From assembly GCA_947462875.1 (NCBI GenBank), contig CANHQJ010000003.1, positions 1 to 64,000 on the forward strand: a stretch of DNA of 64,000 bases. Direction: 5' to 3'. This stretch comes from Verrucomicrobiia bacterium (GTDB lineage: Bacteria > Verrucomicrobiota > Verrucomicrobiia > Verrucomicrobiales > Akkermansiaceae). Both the position numbers and the translations under genes were made by a program. Below the pieces are notes generated by a model. That model saw nothing but the letters and a program-made list of their open reading frames with translations, did not search any database and had not been told where the DNA came from. This document shows positions 46,040 through 54,402 of the stretch, one piece after another; position 1 is the stretch's first letter; each line of letters starts with the position of its first letter.

Positions 46040-46615
46040 CTATTTTTTCTCCTCGGGGGCGGGCGTTTTGACTTCTGGTTTTTTGCCGCCTTCGGGGACG
46101 AAGAGCAGTGTCACGCCGTTGATGCAGTAGCGCTGGTCCTTGGGGGTGTTGAAGCCCTCGCCTTTGAACAAGTGACCAAGGTGACCGTTGCACTTGGCGC
46201 AGAGAACTTCCGTGCGAATCATGCCGTAGGAGAGATCGTCCTTAAGAATGACGTTTTTATTGTCGCTGGCATCGTAGAAGGAAGGCCAACCGCAGTGGGA
46301 ATCGAATTTGTGTTTCGAGGAAAACAGTTCCGCGCCGCAACCGGCGCAGTAGTAGGTGCCGCCGCCCTGTTCCTTGAATTGTTTGTACACCGCGCTGTGG
46401 GCGGGCTCGGTGCCCGCCTGGCGCAGGACGCGGTATTGCTCGGGGGTGAGAATGGCTTTCCATTCGGCATCGGTTTTTTCCACTTTTGCCGCAGGCGGGA
46501 CGGGTGCTGTTTCTTGCGTTTTCATCACTTCTTTTTTGGCGTTTTCCTGTGCAATGCTGGTGGCGATGAGCAGTCCTCCGGCGGCGCATAGTGCTATCAC
46601 GACAAGTTTTTTCAT
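46040..46615 (-). CDS. msrB: Secreted peptide-methionine (R)-S-oxide reductase
   Basis: 191 residues. A signal-like N-terminus (LVVIALCAAGGLLIATSIA) and an Ala/Pro/Lys linker precede the MsrB domain: two zinc CxxC pairs (YCAGCG and CAKCNGH), the substrate site HCGWPSF and the catalytic QRYCING. It repairs oxidised methionine in envelope proteins. Both ends carry low-complexity Pro/Lys segments. Confidence 0.92.
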   Translation of the reverse strand: MKKLVVIALCAAGGLLIATSIAQENAKKEVMKTQETAPVPPAAKVEKTDAEWKAILTPEQYRVLRQAGTEPAHSAVYKQFKEQGGGTYYCAGCGAELFSSKHKFDSHCGWPSFYDASDNKNVILKDDLSYGMIRTEVLCAKCNGHLGHLFKGEGFNTPKDQRYCINGVTLLFVPEGGKKPEVKTPAPEEKK

Positions 46616-46621
46616 GACGCC

Positions 46622-46649
46622 ATCCTACGCGTGATGCGCTGACAATCAA
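46622..46649 (-). promoter_or_regulatory. Putative msrB promoter, near-leaderless
   Basis: On the minus strand TTGATT (46649-46644), 16-bp spacer, TAGGAT (46627-46622), then only 6 bp to the ATG at 46615. The -35 box overlaps the stop of the upstream gene. Confidence 0.45.
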
Positions 46650-47512
46650 GTGAATCGCTGCAAAATTTTTCCCAACACCTGCACCTGTGCCTCGGGCCAG
46701 AGCGTGCGCGGTGTCATGATGGCGCCATCGAGCGAACGATGCTCGGGCCAATCGGCTTGTTGCGGGATGTGAGCGACGGCGCGGCGGATGATGGCCTTGG
46801 CGGCGGCGACGTTGGCATGGAGATGGCCCATCACAGCCTCGGCGGTGACGGCGCTTTCTTCGATTTTCCAGCAATCGTAGTCCGTGATCATCGCCAGGGT
46901 GGCGAGGGCGATCTCCGCTTCGCGCGCGAGTTTCGCCTCGGGCAGGTTGGTCATGCCGATGACGTCAAAGCCGAGCTTGCGATTCGTCTCGCTCTCCGCC
47001 CGCGTGGAAAAAGCCGGGCCGTCCATGTTGACGTAGGTGCCGCCATCATGCACTTGCAGGTTTTCCGCCGTGGCGGCATCGCGCAGGATGCCGCGCAGAC
47101 CGCTGCTGATCGGGTCGCCGAAGCTGACGTGGCCGACGATGCCCTTGCCGAAAAACGTATGGTGCTCGCGACGGCTGGTGCGATCGAAAAACTGATCAGG
47201 CAGCACCACATGGCGCGGGTGGTATTCTTCCTTGAGGCTACCCACGGCGGTGACACAAATGCACCAGCGCACACCAACACTGCGCAGCGCCCAGATGTTG
47301 GCACGGTGATTGATTTCCGTGGGCAGGAGGCGATGTCCTCGCCCGTGCCGGGGCAAAAACCAGATCTGCCGCCCGGCCATCGTGCCGCCGATGAGGGCAT
47401 CGCTCGGAGCGCCGAACGGTGTCTCGATCACACGCTCGTCGGTTTTTTCAAAGCCATCGATCTCATACAATCCACTGCCGCCGATGATGCCAATTGCCGC
47501 TGTCTCGTCCAT
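46646..47512 (-). CDS. mtnP: S-methyl-5'-thioadenosine phosphorylase
   Basis: Splits methylthioadenosine to adenine and methylthioribose-1-phosphate in methionine salvage. The N-terminus IGIIGGSGLYEI, the phosphate loop RHGRGH, MDGPAFSTRAESETNRK and MTNLPEAKLAREAEI are diagnostic. The 288-residue form from the ATG at 47512 is typical; the longer frame is not conserved. It lies just upstream of msrB, and both concern methionine, so cotranscription is possible. Confidence 0.9.
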   Translation of the reverse strand: MDETAAIGIIGGSGLYEIDGFEKTDERVIETPFGAPSDALIGGTMAGRQIWFLPRHGRGHRLLPTEINHRANIWALRSVGVRWCICVTAVGSLKEEYHPRHVVLPDQFFDRTSRREHHTFFGKGIVGHVSFGDPISSGLRGILRDAATAENLQVHDGGTYVNMDGPAFSTRAESETNRKLGFDVIGMTNLPEAKLAREAEIALATLAMITDYDCWKIEESAVTAEAVMGHLHANVAAAKAIIRRAVAHIPQQADWPEHRSLDGAIMTPRTLWPEAQVQVLGKILQRFT

Positions 47513-47553
47513 GCCGGAAGATGGCAAAGCGGGGCACGGTTGACAATGCGGAT

Positions 47554-48903
47554 TTATTTCCGCCGCCATTCCACACAAATCGGCTGCGCTTTGGTGCCGG
47601 GGGTGGGGCGCGGAATGAGCACGAAGTCATCGCCTAACACGGCGTCCTTGTGCGTGGCGTTTTCCCATTTTGTGGTATCGATGCGCTGGGGCAGGAAGGC
47701 CACAAAAGGTCTGCCGCCACGCTGGGAGCCGTTGGTGTCGATGGGTTCGTAGCTTTTTTCTCCTTCGAGCGGTGTGATCTCGATGACGATGCTTTCTGCG
47801 GTCTGGGTGATTTTTTGCGAAAACGGCAGAGGTCGCGCTGCCATTTTTGCCGACCATGCGGGATCGCCGTAGAAAGCCACCATATCGCGATCGAAGACCA
47901 GGCCTTTGCGATCCATCGCGCTCAGATCCGCGGTGGTTTCCAGCCGATGCACCAGCGCGAGCTGATTGGCGATGAAGGCCTCGGCGAAGGTGTAGCGGCC
48001 GGGTTGTTCGACGAAATAATCCATCAGCCCCCAGCCCATGTAGCCATACCAGGTGGGCTCGACGTAGCCGGCCATCTGGCGCACGCCCACGCTTTGCATC
48101 CAGGCGAGGGCCATGGCATCCGTGCCATCGACGAGACCCATGAGGCAATTGCCGCAGGGGAGATAGACCTTCGGCGTATCATTGCGCACGGGGTGTTCCT
48201 TGCGCTGCAGATCGCGACCGTAGATCACACCATCGCGCGAGTGGAACGAGCCGTTTTTGTAGCGGAAGCCCGGTTGCCAATCGCGGGTGGTGGCATGGCC
48301 GGACGTGATGATGAGCTGCGTGGACGGGTCGGCAAAAGCCGTGGCCAGCTCGGCAATGCTATCGGCGTCATCGAGCGCGAGTTCTTTTTCGAGCTCGTTG
48401 CCTTTTTTGATCGAGTGACCGCGGGGCACCAGTTCATCGAAGCACTCCGCTTCCTCGCACATCCTGGTGGCGATGCGCGTGCCGGAAACGGTGCGACGGA
48501 TCTCCAAGGGCTTCACCTCGTTGACAATCTTCATCGCATCGTCAGCCGTGCGGCCGGTGATCACGCCCCAGCGCGCATCGGTGTAGGGATCGGCATCGAT
48601 CCGGCGCATCAGCTGGTGGAATTGATTGATGAACTTGCCATCGACTTGCTCGCAGGTGCCCACCACGGCGACGTCGCGCGGGTGATTTTTTTGCAAGGCG
48701 GGCAGTGCCTCGCTGAGATTCTGATCGCAAACGATGACGGTGGCCTTGTGTTTTTTTGCCAGGGCCTCGATCACGCCCTTCCACGCTTCTTGGGCCTGCG
48801 TTTGTTTCCATGTCAGGATGGCATACGTTTGTTCGGCATGGAGCGGTGCGCAAAAAAACGCGGTGAAAATAGCGAGACTGGTCAGGGAATGCGGGAATTT
48901 CAT
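47554..48903 (-). CDS. Gingipain/caspase-fold (C25-like) secreted cysteine peptidase candidate
   Basis: 449 residues. A signal peptide (LTSLAIFTAFFCAPLHAE) precedes a protein whose core resembles gingipain-type caspase folds: a histidine in IITSGHATTRDW and a cysteine in VYLPCGNCLMGLVDGTDAMALAWM, followed by GYVEPTWYGYMGWG. The usual GHG and ACxxG are replaced by SGHATT and PCGNC, so activity is uncertain. It may process envelope or secreted proteins. The ATG at 48903 is chosen to begin the signal peptide. Confidence 0.6.
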   Translation of the reverse strand: MKFPHSLTSLAIFTAFFCAPLHAEQTYAILTWKQTQAQEAWKGVIEALAKKHKATVIVCDQNLSEALPALQKNHPRDVAVVGTCEQVDGKFINQFHQLMRRIDADPYTDARWGVITGRTADDAMKIVNEVKPLEIRRTVSGTRIATRMCEEAECFDELVPRGHSIKKGNELEKELALDDADSIAELATAFADPSTQLIITSGHATTRDWQPGFRYKNGSFHSRDGVIYGRDLQRKEHPVRNDTPKVYLPCGNCLMGLVDGTDAMALAWMQSVGVRQMAGYVEPTWYGYMGWGLMDYFVEQPGRYTFAEAFIANQLALVHRLETTADLSAMDRKGLVFDRDMVAFYGDPAWSAKMAARPLPFSQKITQTAESIVIEITPLEGEKSYEPIDTNGSQRGGRPFVAFLPQRIDTTKWENATHKDAVLGDDFVLIPRPTPGTKAQPICVEWRRK

Positions 48904-49044
48904 AAAAAAAAGATGCCTCAAGGCGTGCAGCAGGGCAAGCGCTCATTCGAATGAGTGTGGCTCATCTTGGAGGGTCCGGGGTGCCGATTTCGCGAAAATA
49001 CGCATAATTTTCCACAAGCTGCGCGGAGCGTTGCGAAAAAAAAT

Positions 49045-49057
49045 TGGCACAATGCCA
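49045..49057 (+). promoter_or_regulatory. Inverted repeat overlapping the leader of the cysteine-containing gene
   Basis: TGGCA-CAA-TGCCA, a 5-bp inverted repeat with a 3-bp centre, ends two bases before the ATG at 49060. The position suits an operator or an RNA hairpin masking the start. Confidence 0.3.
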
Positions 49058-49059
49058 GC

Positions 49060-49584
49060 ATGACTCTTGTCCACACTCTCTCGGATTTCCATCACTGGCT
49101 GCTGGATGGCAAACCGGATCTCACCACGTATCCTCATGTGATCGTTCTCCACGGCGCCGGTTCTTTTCCTGCGTTGGGCGCGGCGATCGCGCATTACCTG
49201 AATGAATATGACGATCAGGCCGCCGGGCACTGGATGGCGATGCCGCCGCACTTGATCGATGCCATCGCCGCGGATGCCGCACAGCGCCGCTTGCTGGGGG
49301 TCGATCAGCCCTGTGAGAAATGCCCGCCCACCGGGCCGTGCGGATTGCGCAAGGTGATCAAGGGTCTGGCGCTGCACGGGCATGTGGTGCTGGATTCGCC
49401 GCATGCCAGTGCCGCCACCGAGAAAATCGATGGCGTGTTCCACGTGTCCCTCTCCACCGTGCACAAGGACTGCCACATGCATCTGAATGCCGCGCGTTTC
49501 GATGAGCGCTGCCTCGCCCCGATCATCGCCGATGTCTATCTCGAATGGCTCCAGTGCAACTGCCGCCGCCCTCATGTGGCGTGA
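49060..49584 (+). CDS. Cysteine-containing protein of unknown function
   Basis: 174 residues, no signal peptide. The middle has a tight cysteine group, CEKCPPTGPC (about 85-94), and the end has CNCRRPH, with several histidines (HKDCHMH), so metal binding is likely. The N-terminal part VIVLHGAGSFPALGAAIAHYL is hydrophobic but not a clear helix. No family recognised. The cbb3 operon begins 75 bp downstream on the same strand, so a role in metal handling for the oxidase is conceivable but not shown. Confidence 0.6.
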   Translation: MTLVHTLSDFHHWLLDGKPDLTTYPHVIVLHGAGSFPALGAAIAHYLNEYDDQAAGHWMAMPPHLIDAIAADAAQRRLLGVDQPCEKCPPTGPCGLRKVIKGLALHGHVVLDSPHASAATEKIDGVFHVSLSTVHKDCHMHLNAARFDERCLAPIIADVYLEWLQCNCRRPHVA

Positions 49585-49658
49585 AAAGATTTGCACACTC
49601 AATCAGCGATGATGCTGAGACAACTCCGTTTCCATCCCATTTACTGACTTCCTCTTTT

Positions 49659-49805
49659 ATGAACGTTCTCGCCCTCACCATCCTCATCAGCGCCTGTCTG
49701 GGGGGCATTTTCATCCTCTGCTTTCTCGGCCAGGTGCGCTCGTCGCGCCGCTCCTCACCGGAGCGTGACTCGCTGCTCCCGCTGGAACAAAAACCACCCC
49801 ATTGA
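49659..49805 (+). CDS. ccoS: CcoS-like cbb3 oxidase maturation peptide
   Basis: 48 residues: one transmembrane helix (LALTILISACLGGIFILCFL) and a short charged tail, the size and form of CcoS, which helps load cofactors into cbb3 oxidase. It is the first gene of the operon, 18 bp before ccoNO, an unusual position because ccoS usually lies near ccoGHI. No ccoG, ccoH or ccoI is in the window. Confidence 0.65.
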   Translation: MNVLALTILISACLGGIFILCFLGQVRSSRRSSPERDSLLPLEQKPPH

Positions 49806-49819
49806 TTCACCGCCTAAAC

Positions 49820-49835
49820 TACTATGATCCTAGTA
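49820..49835 (+). repeat. 16-bp dyad TACTAT-N4-CTAGTA (over the ccoNO start codon)
   Basis: TACTATGATCCTAGTA spans the ATG at 49824. It has one mismatch from symmetry and forces the rare CTA codon. In mRNA it could form a hairpin hiding the start codon. Confidence 0.6.
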
Positions 49836-52349
49836 AAAACAAACACCACCATAACCTACGACGACACCTCCGTCCGCCAGTTCATGATCGCCTCCATCAT
49901 TTGGGGCATCGTGGGCATGCTCGTGGGTGTCATCATCGCCACACAGCTTTCCTGGTGGCAAATGAACGGGAAATTCCTGGAAGCGTTCAGCTTCGGCCTG
50001 TTCAAGGGCGAGGGCCTGTCCTATCTCACCTTCGGCCGTCTGCGCCCCCTGCACACCAATGCGGTGATTTTCGCGTTCGTGGGCAACATGATGTTCGCGG
50101 GCGTTTATTACTCGACGCAGCGGCTGTGCAAGGTGCGCATGGGATCGGATTTCCTCTCGCGCCTGCATTTCTGGGGTTGGCAGACGATCATCGTGGCGGC
50201 CGCCATCACACTGCCCGCCGGTCTGACCCGCGGCAAGGAATATGCCGAGCTCATCTGGCCCATCAACATCGCCGTGGCGCTGATCTGGGTGGTGTTTGCG
50301 ATCAACTTCTTCCTCACCATCGCGAAACGGAATGAGCCGAGCCTGTATGTGGCGCTGTGGTTCTACATCGCCACGATCATCACCATCGCCATGCTCTACA
50401 TTGTGAACCACCTGTCGATCCCGACCTCCTGGATTCATTCCTATCCGATCTTCGGCGGCTTGCAGGACGGATTGGTGCAGTGGTGGTATGGTCACAATGC
50501 GGTGGCGTTTTTCCTGACGACGCCGATTCTCGGCATCATGTACTACTTCCTGCCGAAGGCGGCGAATCGTCCGGTGTATTCGTATCGTCTGTCCATCGTG
50601 CACTTCTGGTCCCTGGTGTTCATTTACATCTGGGCCGGTCCTCACCATTTGCTCAATACCGACCTGCCGCACTGGTTGCAGAAACTGGGCATGCTTTTTT
50701 CGCTGATGCTATGGGCTCCTTCGTGGGGTGGCATGCTCAACGGTCTCCTGACCCTGCGCGGTGCCTGGGGGCAACTGCGCACCGATCCGGTGATCAAGTT
50801 CTTCGTGGCAGGCATCACGTTTTATGGCATGGCTACCTTTGAAGGTCCGTTGTTGTCCATCAGCGCGGTCAATGCCATTTCGCACTACACCGACTGGACG
50901 ATCGGTCACGTGCACTCCGGTGCGTTGGGCTGGAACGGTTTCATGGCGGCCGCTTTGTTCTACTGGTTGGCACCGCGTTTGTGGAAAACGAAACTGTGGT
51001 CCATCAGCCTGGCCAACATGCACTTCTGGATCGGCCTGGTGGGCATCCTGATCTATGTGGCCGCCATGTGGACGGCCGGCATTTCCCAGGCCCTGATGCT
51101 CAATCAGGAAGATGCGACAGGCACGACCCTGAAGTATGAATTTGTGGAAACTCTCAAGTCGATCCATTTGGAATACTTCCTCCGTTCCTTGGGTGGTCTG
51201 CTCTATCTCGTGGGCTTCATTCTTTGCGGCGTCAATATTTTCATGACGGCCCGCTCGGGCATGGCCACGAATGAATCGGTGGAAGTGGCCGTGCTGCCGC
51301 GTGAGAAGAAGGACTTCATGAAATGGGGTGAATCGCTGGTCAATGATCCGCTTGCCTACATTTTCCTCGGCATCATCCTGGTTTGCCTGTGGTTCTTCCT
51401 TCCCGCCCATGCGAATCTCGGCGCTCTGGTGGCGGCCATTTTGCTGGCGATCAAGGCGGTGAGAACCTTCCGCCGCAACAGTCAGGTGTGGGCCAATTGG
51501 CACGAGCGCCTGATTGAAAACTACCTTCCCTTCACCCTGCTGGTATTCATCGCGGTGGCCATTGGCGGTGCCTTGCAAATCATCCCGTCGCTGGTGGTGA
51601 ATCGTGACAAAAACATCGAGGGTCGCCTGCAGGAGCTCTACACGCCGCTGGAGCTGGCGGGTCGCGACATTTACGTCAGCGATGGATGCTACAACTGCCA
51701 CTCGCAGATGATCCGCACACTCAAGCCCGACGTGATGCGTTACGGTCGCACCGGCATTGCGGATGATTTCTCCCACCTCGGTGAATCGCTCTATGACCAC
51801 CCGTACCAATGGGGCTCCAAACGCACCGGTCCCGATCTGGCGCGCGAGGGCGGCCCCGTGGCCCAGGGTGCGAAGCACATGCGCATCGGCAAACGCGACA
51901 ACATCTGGCACTACAACCATTTCCTCAATCCGCGCCAGACATCGGACGGCTCGAACATGCCGAACTACCCCTGGCTGTTCGAAAGCAAAACCGACTTCAA
52001 GGGACTGCCGAAAAAGATCGCCGTGCAACAGAAGATCGGCGTGCCATGGCCTGCCATGACCAAGGATGAGATCGAACAACTGGCCCGCGAGCAAGCGATG
52101 GAAATCGCCACCAATCTGGTGCAGGGCGGCGTCTATCTCGAAGCCAAGCCGGAGCTGAAAGGTGATGAGTTGCGCAACTACCTTGCCGATCAGAAAATCG
52201 TCGCGCTGATCGCCTACATGCAGAAACTCGGCGCCTATCGGGAAGTGTCGCCCGAGGGCGGGGCCAAGCCCACTCCGCTGGATCCCGATTCCTTGCGCAA
52301 GGCCGCCATGCCGCTCGAACCACCCGCCGCCACCATCAAACCTCACTAA
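49824..52349 (+). CDS. ccoNO: Fused cbb3 cytochrome oxidase subunits I and II (CcoNO)
   Basis: 841 residues joining the haem-copper subunit and the haem c subunit. The CcoN part (about 1-475) has haem ligands in RLRPLHTN, the copper site WWYGHNAVAFFLT and GPHHLL, the tyrosine in TFYGMATFEGP and the haem pair in DWTIGHVHSGALGWNGF. After a linker and helix, the CcoO part (about 510-841) carries one haem c site, GCYNCHSQM (about 622), and a methionine-containing fold. Fused CcoNO occurs in several phyla. The oxidase gives high-affinity oxygen respiration. The start codon lies inside the 16-bp dyad. Confidence 0.92.
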   Translation: MILVKTNTTITYDDTSVRQFMIASIIWGIVGMLVGVIIATQLSWWQMNGKFLEAFSFGLFKGEGLSYLTFGRLRPLHTNAVIFAFVGNMMFAGVYYSTQRLCKVRMGSDFLSRLHFWGWQTIIVAAAITLPAGLTRGKEYAELIWPINIAVALIWVVFAINFFLTIAKRNEPSLYVALWFYIATIITIAMLYIVNHLSIPTSWIHSYPIFGGLQDGLVQWWYGHNAVAFFLTTPILGIMYYFLPKAANRPVYSYRLSIVHFWSLVFIYIWAGPHHLLNTDLPHWLQKLGMLFSLMLWAPSWGGMLNGLLTLRGAWGQLRTDPVIKFFVAGITFYGMATFEGPLLSISAVNAISHYTDWTIGHVHSGALGWNGFMAAALFYWLAPRLWKTKLWSISLANMHFWIGLVGILIYVAAMWTAGISQALMLNQEDATGTTLKYEFVETLKSIHLEYFLRSLGGLLYLVGFILCGVNIFMTARSGMATNESVEVAVLPREKKDFMKWGESLVNDPLAYIFLGIILVCLWFFLPAHANLGALVAAILLAIKAVRTFRRNSQVWANWHERLIENYLPFTLLVFIAVAIGGALQIIPSLVVNRDKNIEGRLQELYTPLELAGRDIYVSDGCYNCHSQMIRTLKPDVMRYGRTGIADDFSHLGESLYDHPYQWGSKRTGPDLAREGGPVAQGAKHMRIGKRDNIWHYNHFLNPRQTSDGSNMPNYPWLFESKTDFKGLPKKIAVQQKIGVPWPAMTKDEIEQLAREQAMEIATNLVQGGVYLEAKPELKGDELRNYLADQKIVALIAYMQKLGAYREVSPEGGAKPTPLDPDSLRKAAMPLEPPAATIKPH

Positions 52350-52358
52350 GATACCACC

Positions 52359-52550
52359 ATGTTCCGCAGAGTCATTCTCGATGATTGGGCCAGTGTGATT
52401 CCCATTGTTTCCTTCGTGATTTTTTTCGGCGTGTTCGTCATCGCCACCATCCGCGCCTTGCGTTTGGCGGAAAAAAATCGCGAGCACCTGGCCTCGCTTC
52501 CTCTTGATTCCGCAGAAGATTCCTCCTCCTCACAATCCCCAACTCTCTAA
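52359..52550 (+). CDS. ccoQ: CcoQ-like small membrane subunit
   Basis: 63 residues with one helix (VIPIVSFVIFFGVFVIATI) and a charged, serine-rich tail, as in CcoQ (FixQ), which stabilises cbb3 oxidase. It lies 9 bp after ccoNO and 7 bp before ccoP. Its stop is in CTAAC. Confidence 0.75.
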   Translation: MFRRVILDDWASVIPIVSFVIFFGVFVIATIRALRLAEKNREHLASLPLDSAEDSSSSQSPTL

Positions 52551-52557
52551 CCATATT

Positions 52558-53196
52558 ATGTCCGATCAATCCTCCGAACCGAAACGTGGACACTTCGCCC
52601 AGAACAAGGGTGAAGTCATCCTGCGCGAACACGAATACGATGGCATTCAGGAATTCGATCAAAAACTTCCGAACTGGTGGCTGTTCACCTTTTACGGCGC
52701 GATCGTCTGGTTTGCCGTTTATTGGTTTCTCTACTACCAACTCCATCATTTGCGCAGCGATCGCGAGGTCGTGGTGGCGGAGATGAAAGCGGTGTACGAG
52801 AAAAAAGCCAAGGAACTGGAAGCCACGCTCGCCAGTCTCGATGACCAGACATTGGTCAAAACGTGGGCCACGGATGCGGGCATCGTCGCCAGCGGCGAGG
52901 CGATTTACACCACCAACTGCATCGCCTGCCACGGTGCCGACATGAGTGCGGTGATGATGGCGGGAGATCAGAAAATCCCTCTGCCCGGTCGCTCACTCAA
53001 CGATGGCGTCTGGGAATACAGTGGCAAGCCCATGGACATTTTCAAGATCATCAATCAGGGATCCCCCGTGGATGCCAAAGGTCTGAATGGCGCTAAAATG
53101 CAGGCATGGGGGCAAATGCTCACACCCAAGCAAATCGCCGAAGTCACCGCCTACATCATTGCGAAAAATCCCAAGGAATTTTCCGCGCAACCATAA
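52558..53196 (+). CDS. ccoP: CcoP-like subunit with a single haem c
   Basis: 212 residues. One transmembrane helix (WWLFTFYGAIVWFAVYWFLYY) precedes a charged linker and one cytochrome c domain, CIACHGAD (about 121), with the methionine of KMQAWGQML as likely axial ligand. Classical CcoP has two CxxCH sites in about 300 residues; here only one is present. Together with the single site in CcoNO, the complex would hold two haems c instead of three. Confidence 0.85.
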   Translation: MSDQSSEPKRGHFAQNKGEVILREHEYDGIQEFDQKLPNWWLFTFYGAIVWFAVYWFLYYQLHHLRSDREVVVAEMKAVYEKKAKELEATLASLDDQTLVKTWATDAGIVASGEAIYTTNCIACHGADMSAVMMAGDQKIPLPGRSLNDGVWEYSGKPMDIFKIINQGSPVDAKGLNGAKMQAWGQMLTPKQIAEVTAYIIAKNPKEFSAQP

Positions 53197-53278
53197 TCTC
53201 GCGGAGGCGGGGCTCTCCCCCCAAGCCCCACCTCCCGCGCGCACCACATCGCACTCCGCAAGCAGACAATCTCTGCTC

Positions 53279-53307
53279 TTGGCGGATGGCAGGTTAGGCG
53301 TTACAAT
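53279..53307 (+). promoter_or_regulatory. Putative aroC promoter, near-leaderless
   Basis: TTGGCG (53279-53284), 17-bp spacer, TACAAT (53302-53307), then only 6 bp to the ATG at 53314. Strong match with no room for a Shine-Dalgarno. Confidence 0.5.
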
Positions 53308-53313
53308 CCTGCC

Positions 53314-54396
53314 ATGTCATCCACCTTCGGCCATGCTTTCCGCATCCACACCTACGGCGAATCCCACGGCGGCGCCGTTGGCGTGATCATCGATGGCTGC
53401 CCGCCGCGCATTCCCATCACGCAGGCCATCATCCAGCAGGCGCTCGATCGACGCCGCCCGGGTCAGTCGGAAATCGTCACTCCGCGCAAGGAGGCGGACA
53501 CCGCGGAAATTTTATCCGGCATCCAGGATGATCTCACCCTCGGCACGCCCATCGCGATCTCGGTGAAAAACACCGACCAACGCCCGGGTGCCTACGATGA
53601 AATGGCACTGAAGTATCGCCCCTCGCACGCCGACTACACCTACGATGCGAAATACGGCATCCGCGCGCTCTCCGGTGGCGGCCGGGCCTCCGCGCGCGAA
53701 ACGATAGGCCGCGTGGCCGCCGCAGCGATTGCCCTGCAAGTCCTGCGCGCTCACATCTCGAACATCGAGGTTCTCGCCTGGGTGAAATCCATCCAGCATC
53801 TGGAAGCAAATGTCGATCCCGCCACCATCGATGCCACCACCATCGAGAGCAATATCGTGCGCACCGGTGACCCGGCGATGGTGGAGCCGATGATCGAGCA
53901 TATCAAAGCCATCCGTGGCCAAGGAAACTCGGTCGGCGGCGTCATCGAGTGTGTGATCCGCGGCTGCCCGCCGGGACTGGGCGAGCCGATTTTTGACAAA
54001 CTCGAAGCGGATCTCGCCAAGGCGATGCTCTCGATTCCCGCGACCAAAGGCTTTGAGATCGGCTCCGGTTTTGCCGGCACCTTGCTCACGGGTCGCGAGC
54101 ACAACGATCCCTTTGTGATGGACGGAGAAACCGTGCGCACCACCAGCAATCGCTCGGGCGGCGTGCAGGGCGGTATTTCCAATGGCGAGTCCATCGTCTT
54201 TCGTGTGGCGTTCAAGCCCACCGCCACCATCATGACCAGCCAGCAAACCGTGACCAGCGATGGCCAAAACACCGAGCTGCAAGGCAAGGGCCGCCACGAT
54301 GCCTGCGTGCTGCCGCGCGCGGTGCCCATCGTGGAAGCCATGGCGATCCTGGTGCTCACGGATCACTTGCTGCGGCAGCGCGCGCTCACCCACTGA
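53314..54396 (+). CDS. aroC: Chorismate synthase
   Basis: Final step of the shikimate pathway, turning EPSP into chorismate with reduced FMN. The 360-residue protein has the signatures [50 protein letters not shown] and the C-terminal [19 protein letters not shown]. An adjacent membrane protein gene starts 6 bp downstream. Confidence 0.96.
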   Translation: MSSTFGHAFRIHTYGESHGGAVGVIIDGCPPRIPITQAIIQQALDRRRPGQSEIVTPRKEADTAEILSGIQDDLTLGTPIAISVKNTDQRPGAYDEMALKYRPSHADYTYDAKYGIRALSGGGRASARETIGRVAAAAIALQVLRAHISNIEVLAWVKSIQHLEANVDPATIDATTIESNIVRTGDPAMVEPMIEHIKAIRGQGNSVGGVIECVIRGCPPGLGEPIFDKLEADLAKAMLSIPATKGFEIGSGFAGTLLTGREHNDPFVMDGETVRTTSNRSGGVQGGISNGESIVFRVAFKPTATIMTSQQTVTSDGQNTELQGKGRHDACVLPRAVPIVEAMAILVLTDHLLRQRALTH

Positions 54397-54402
54397 CCCG
54401 CG

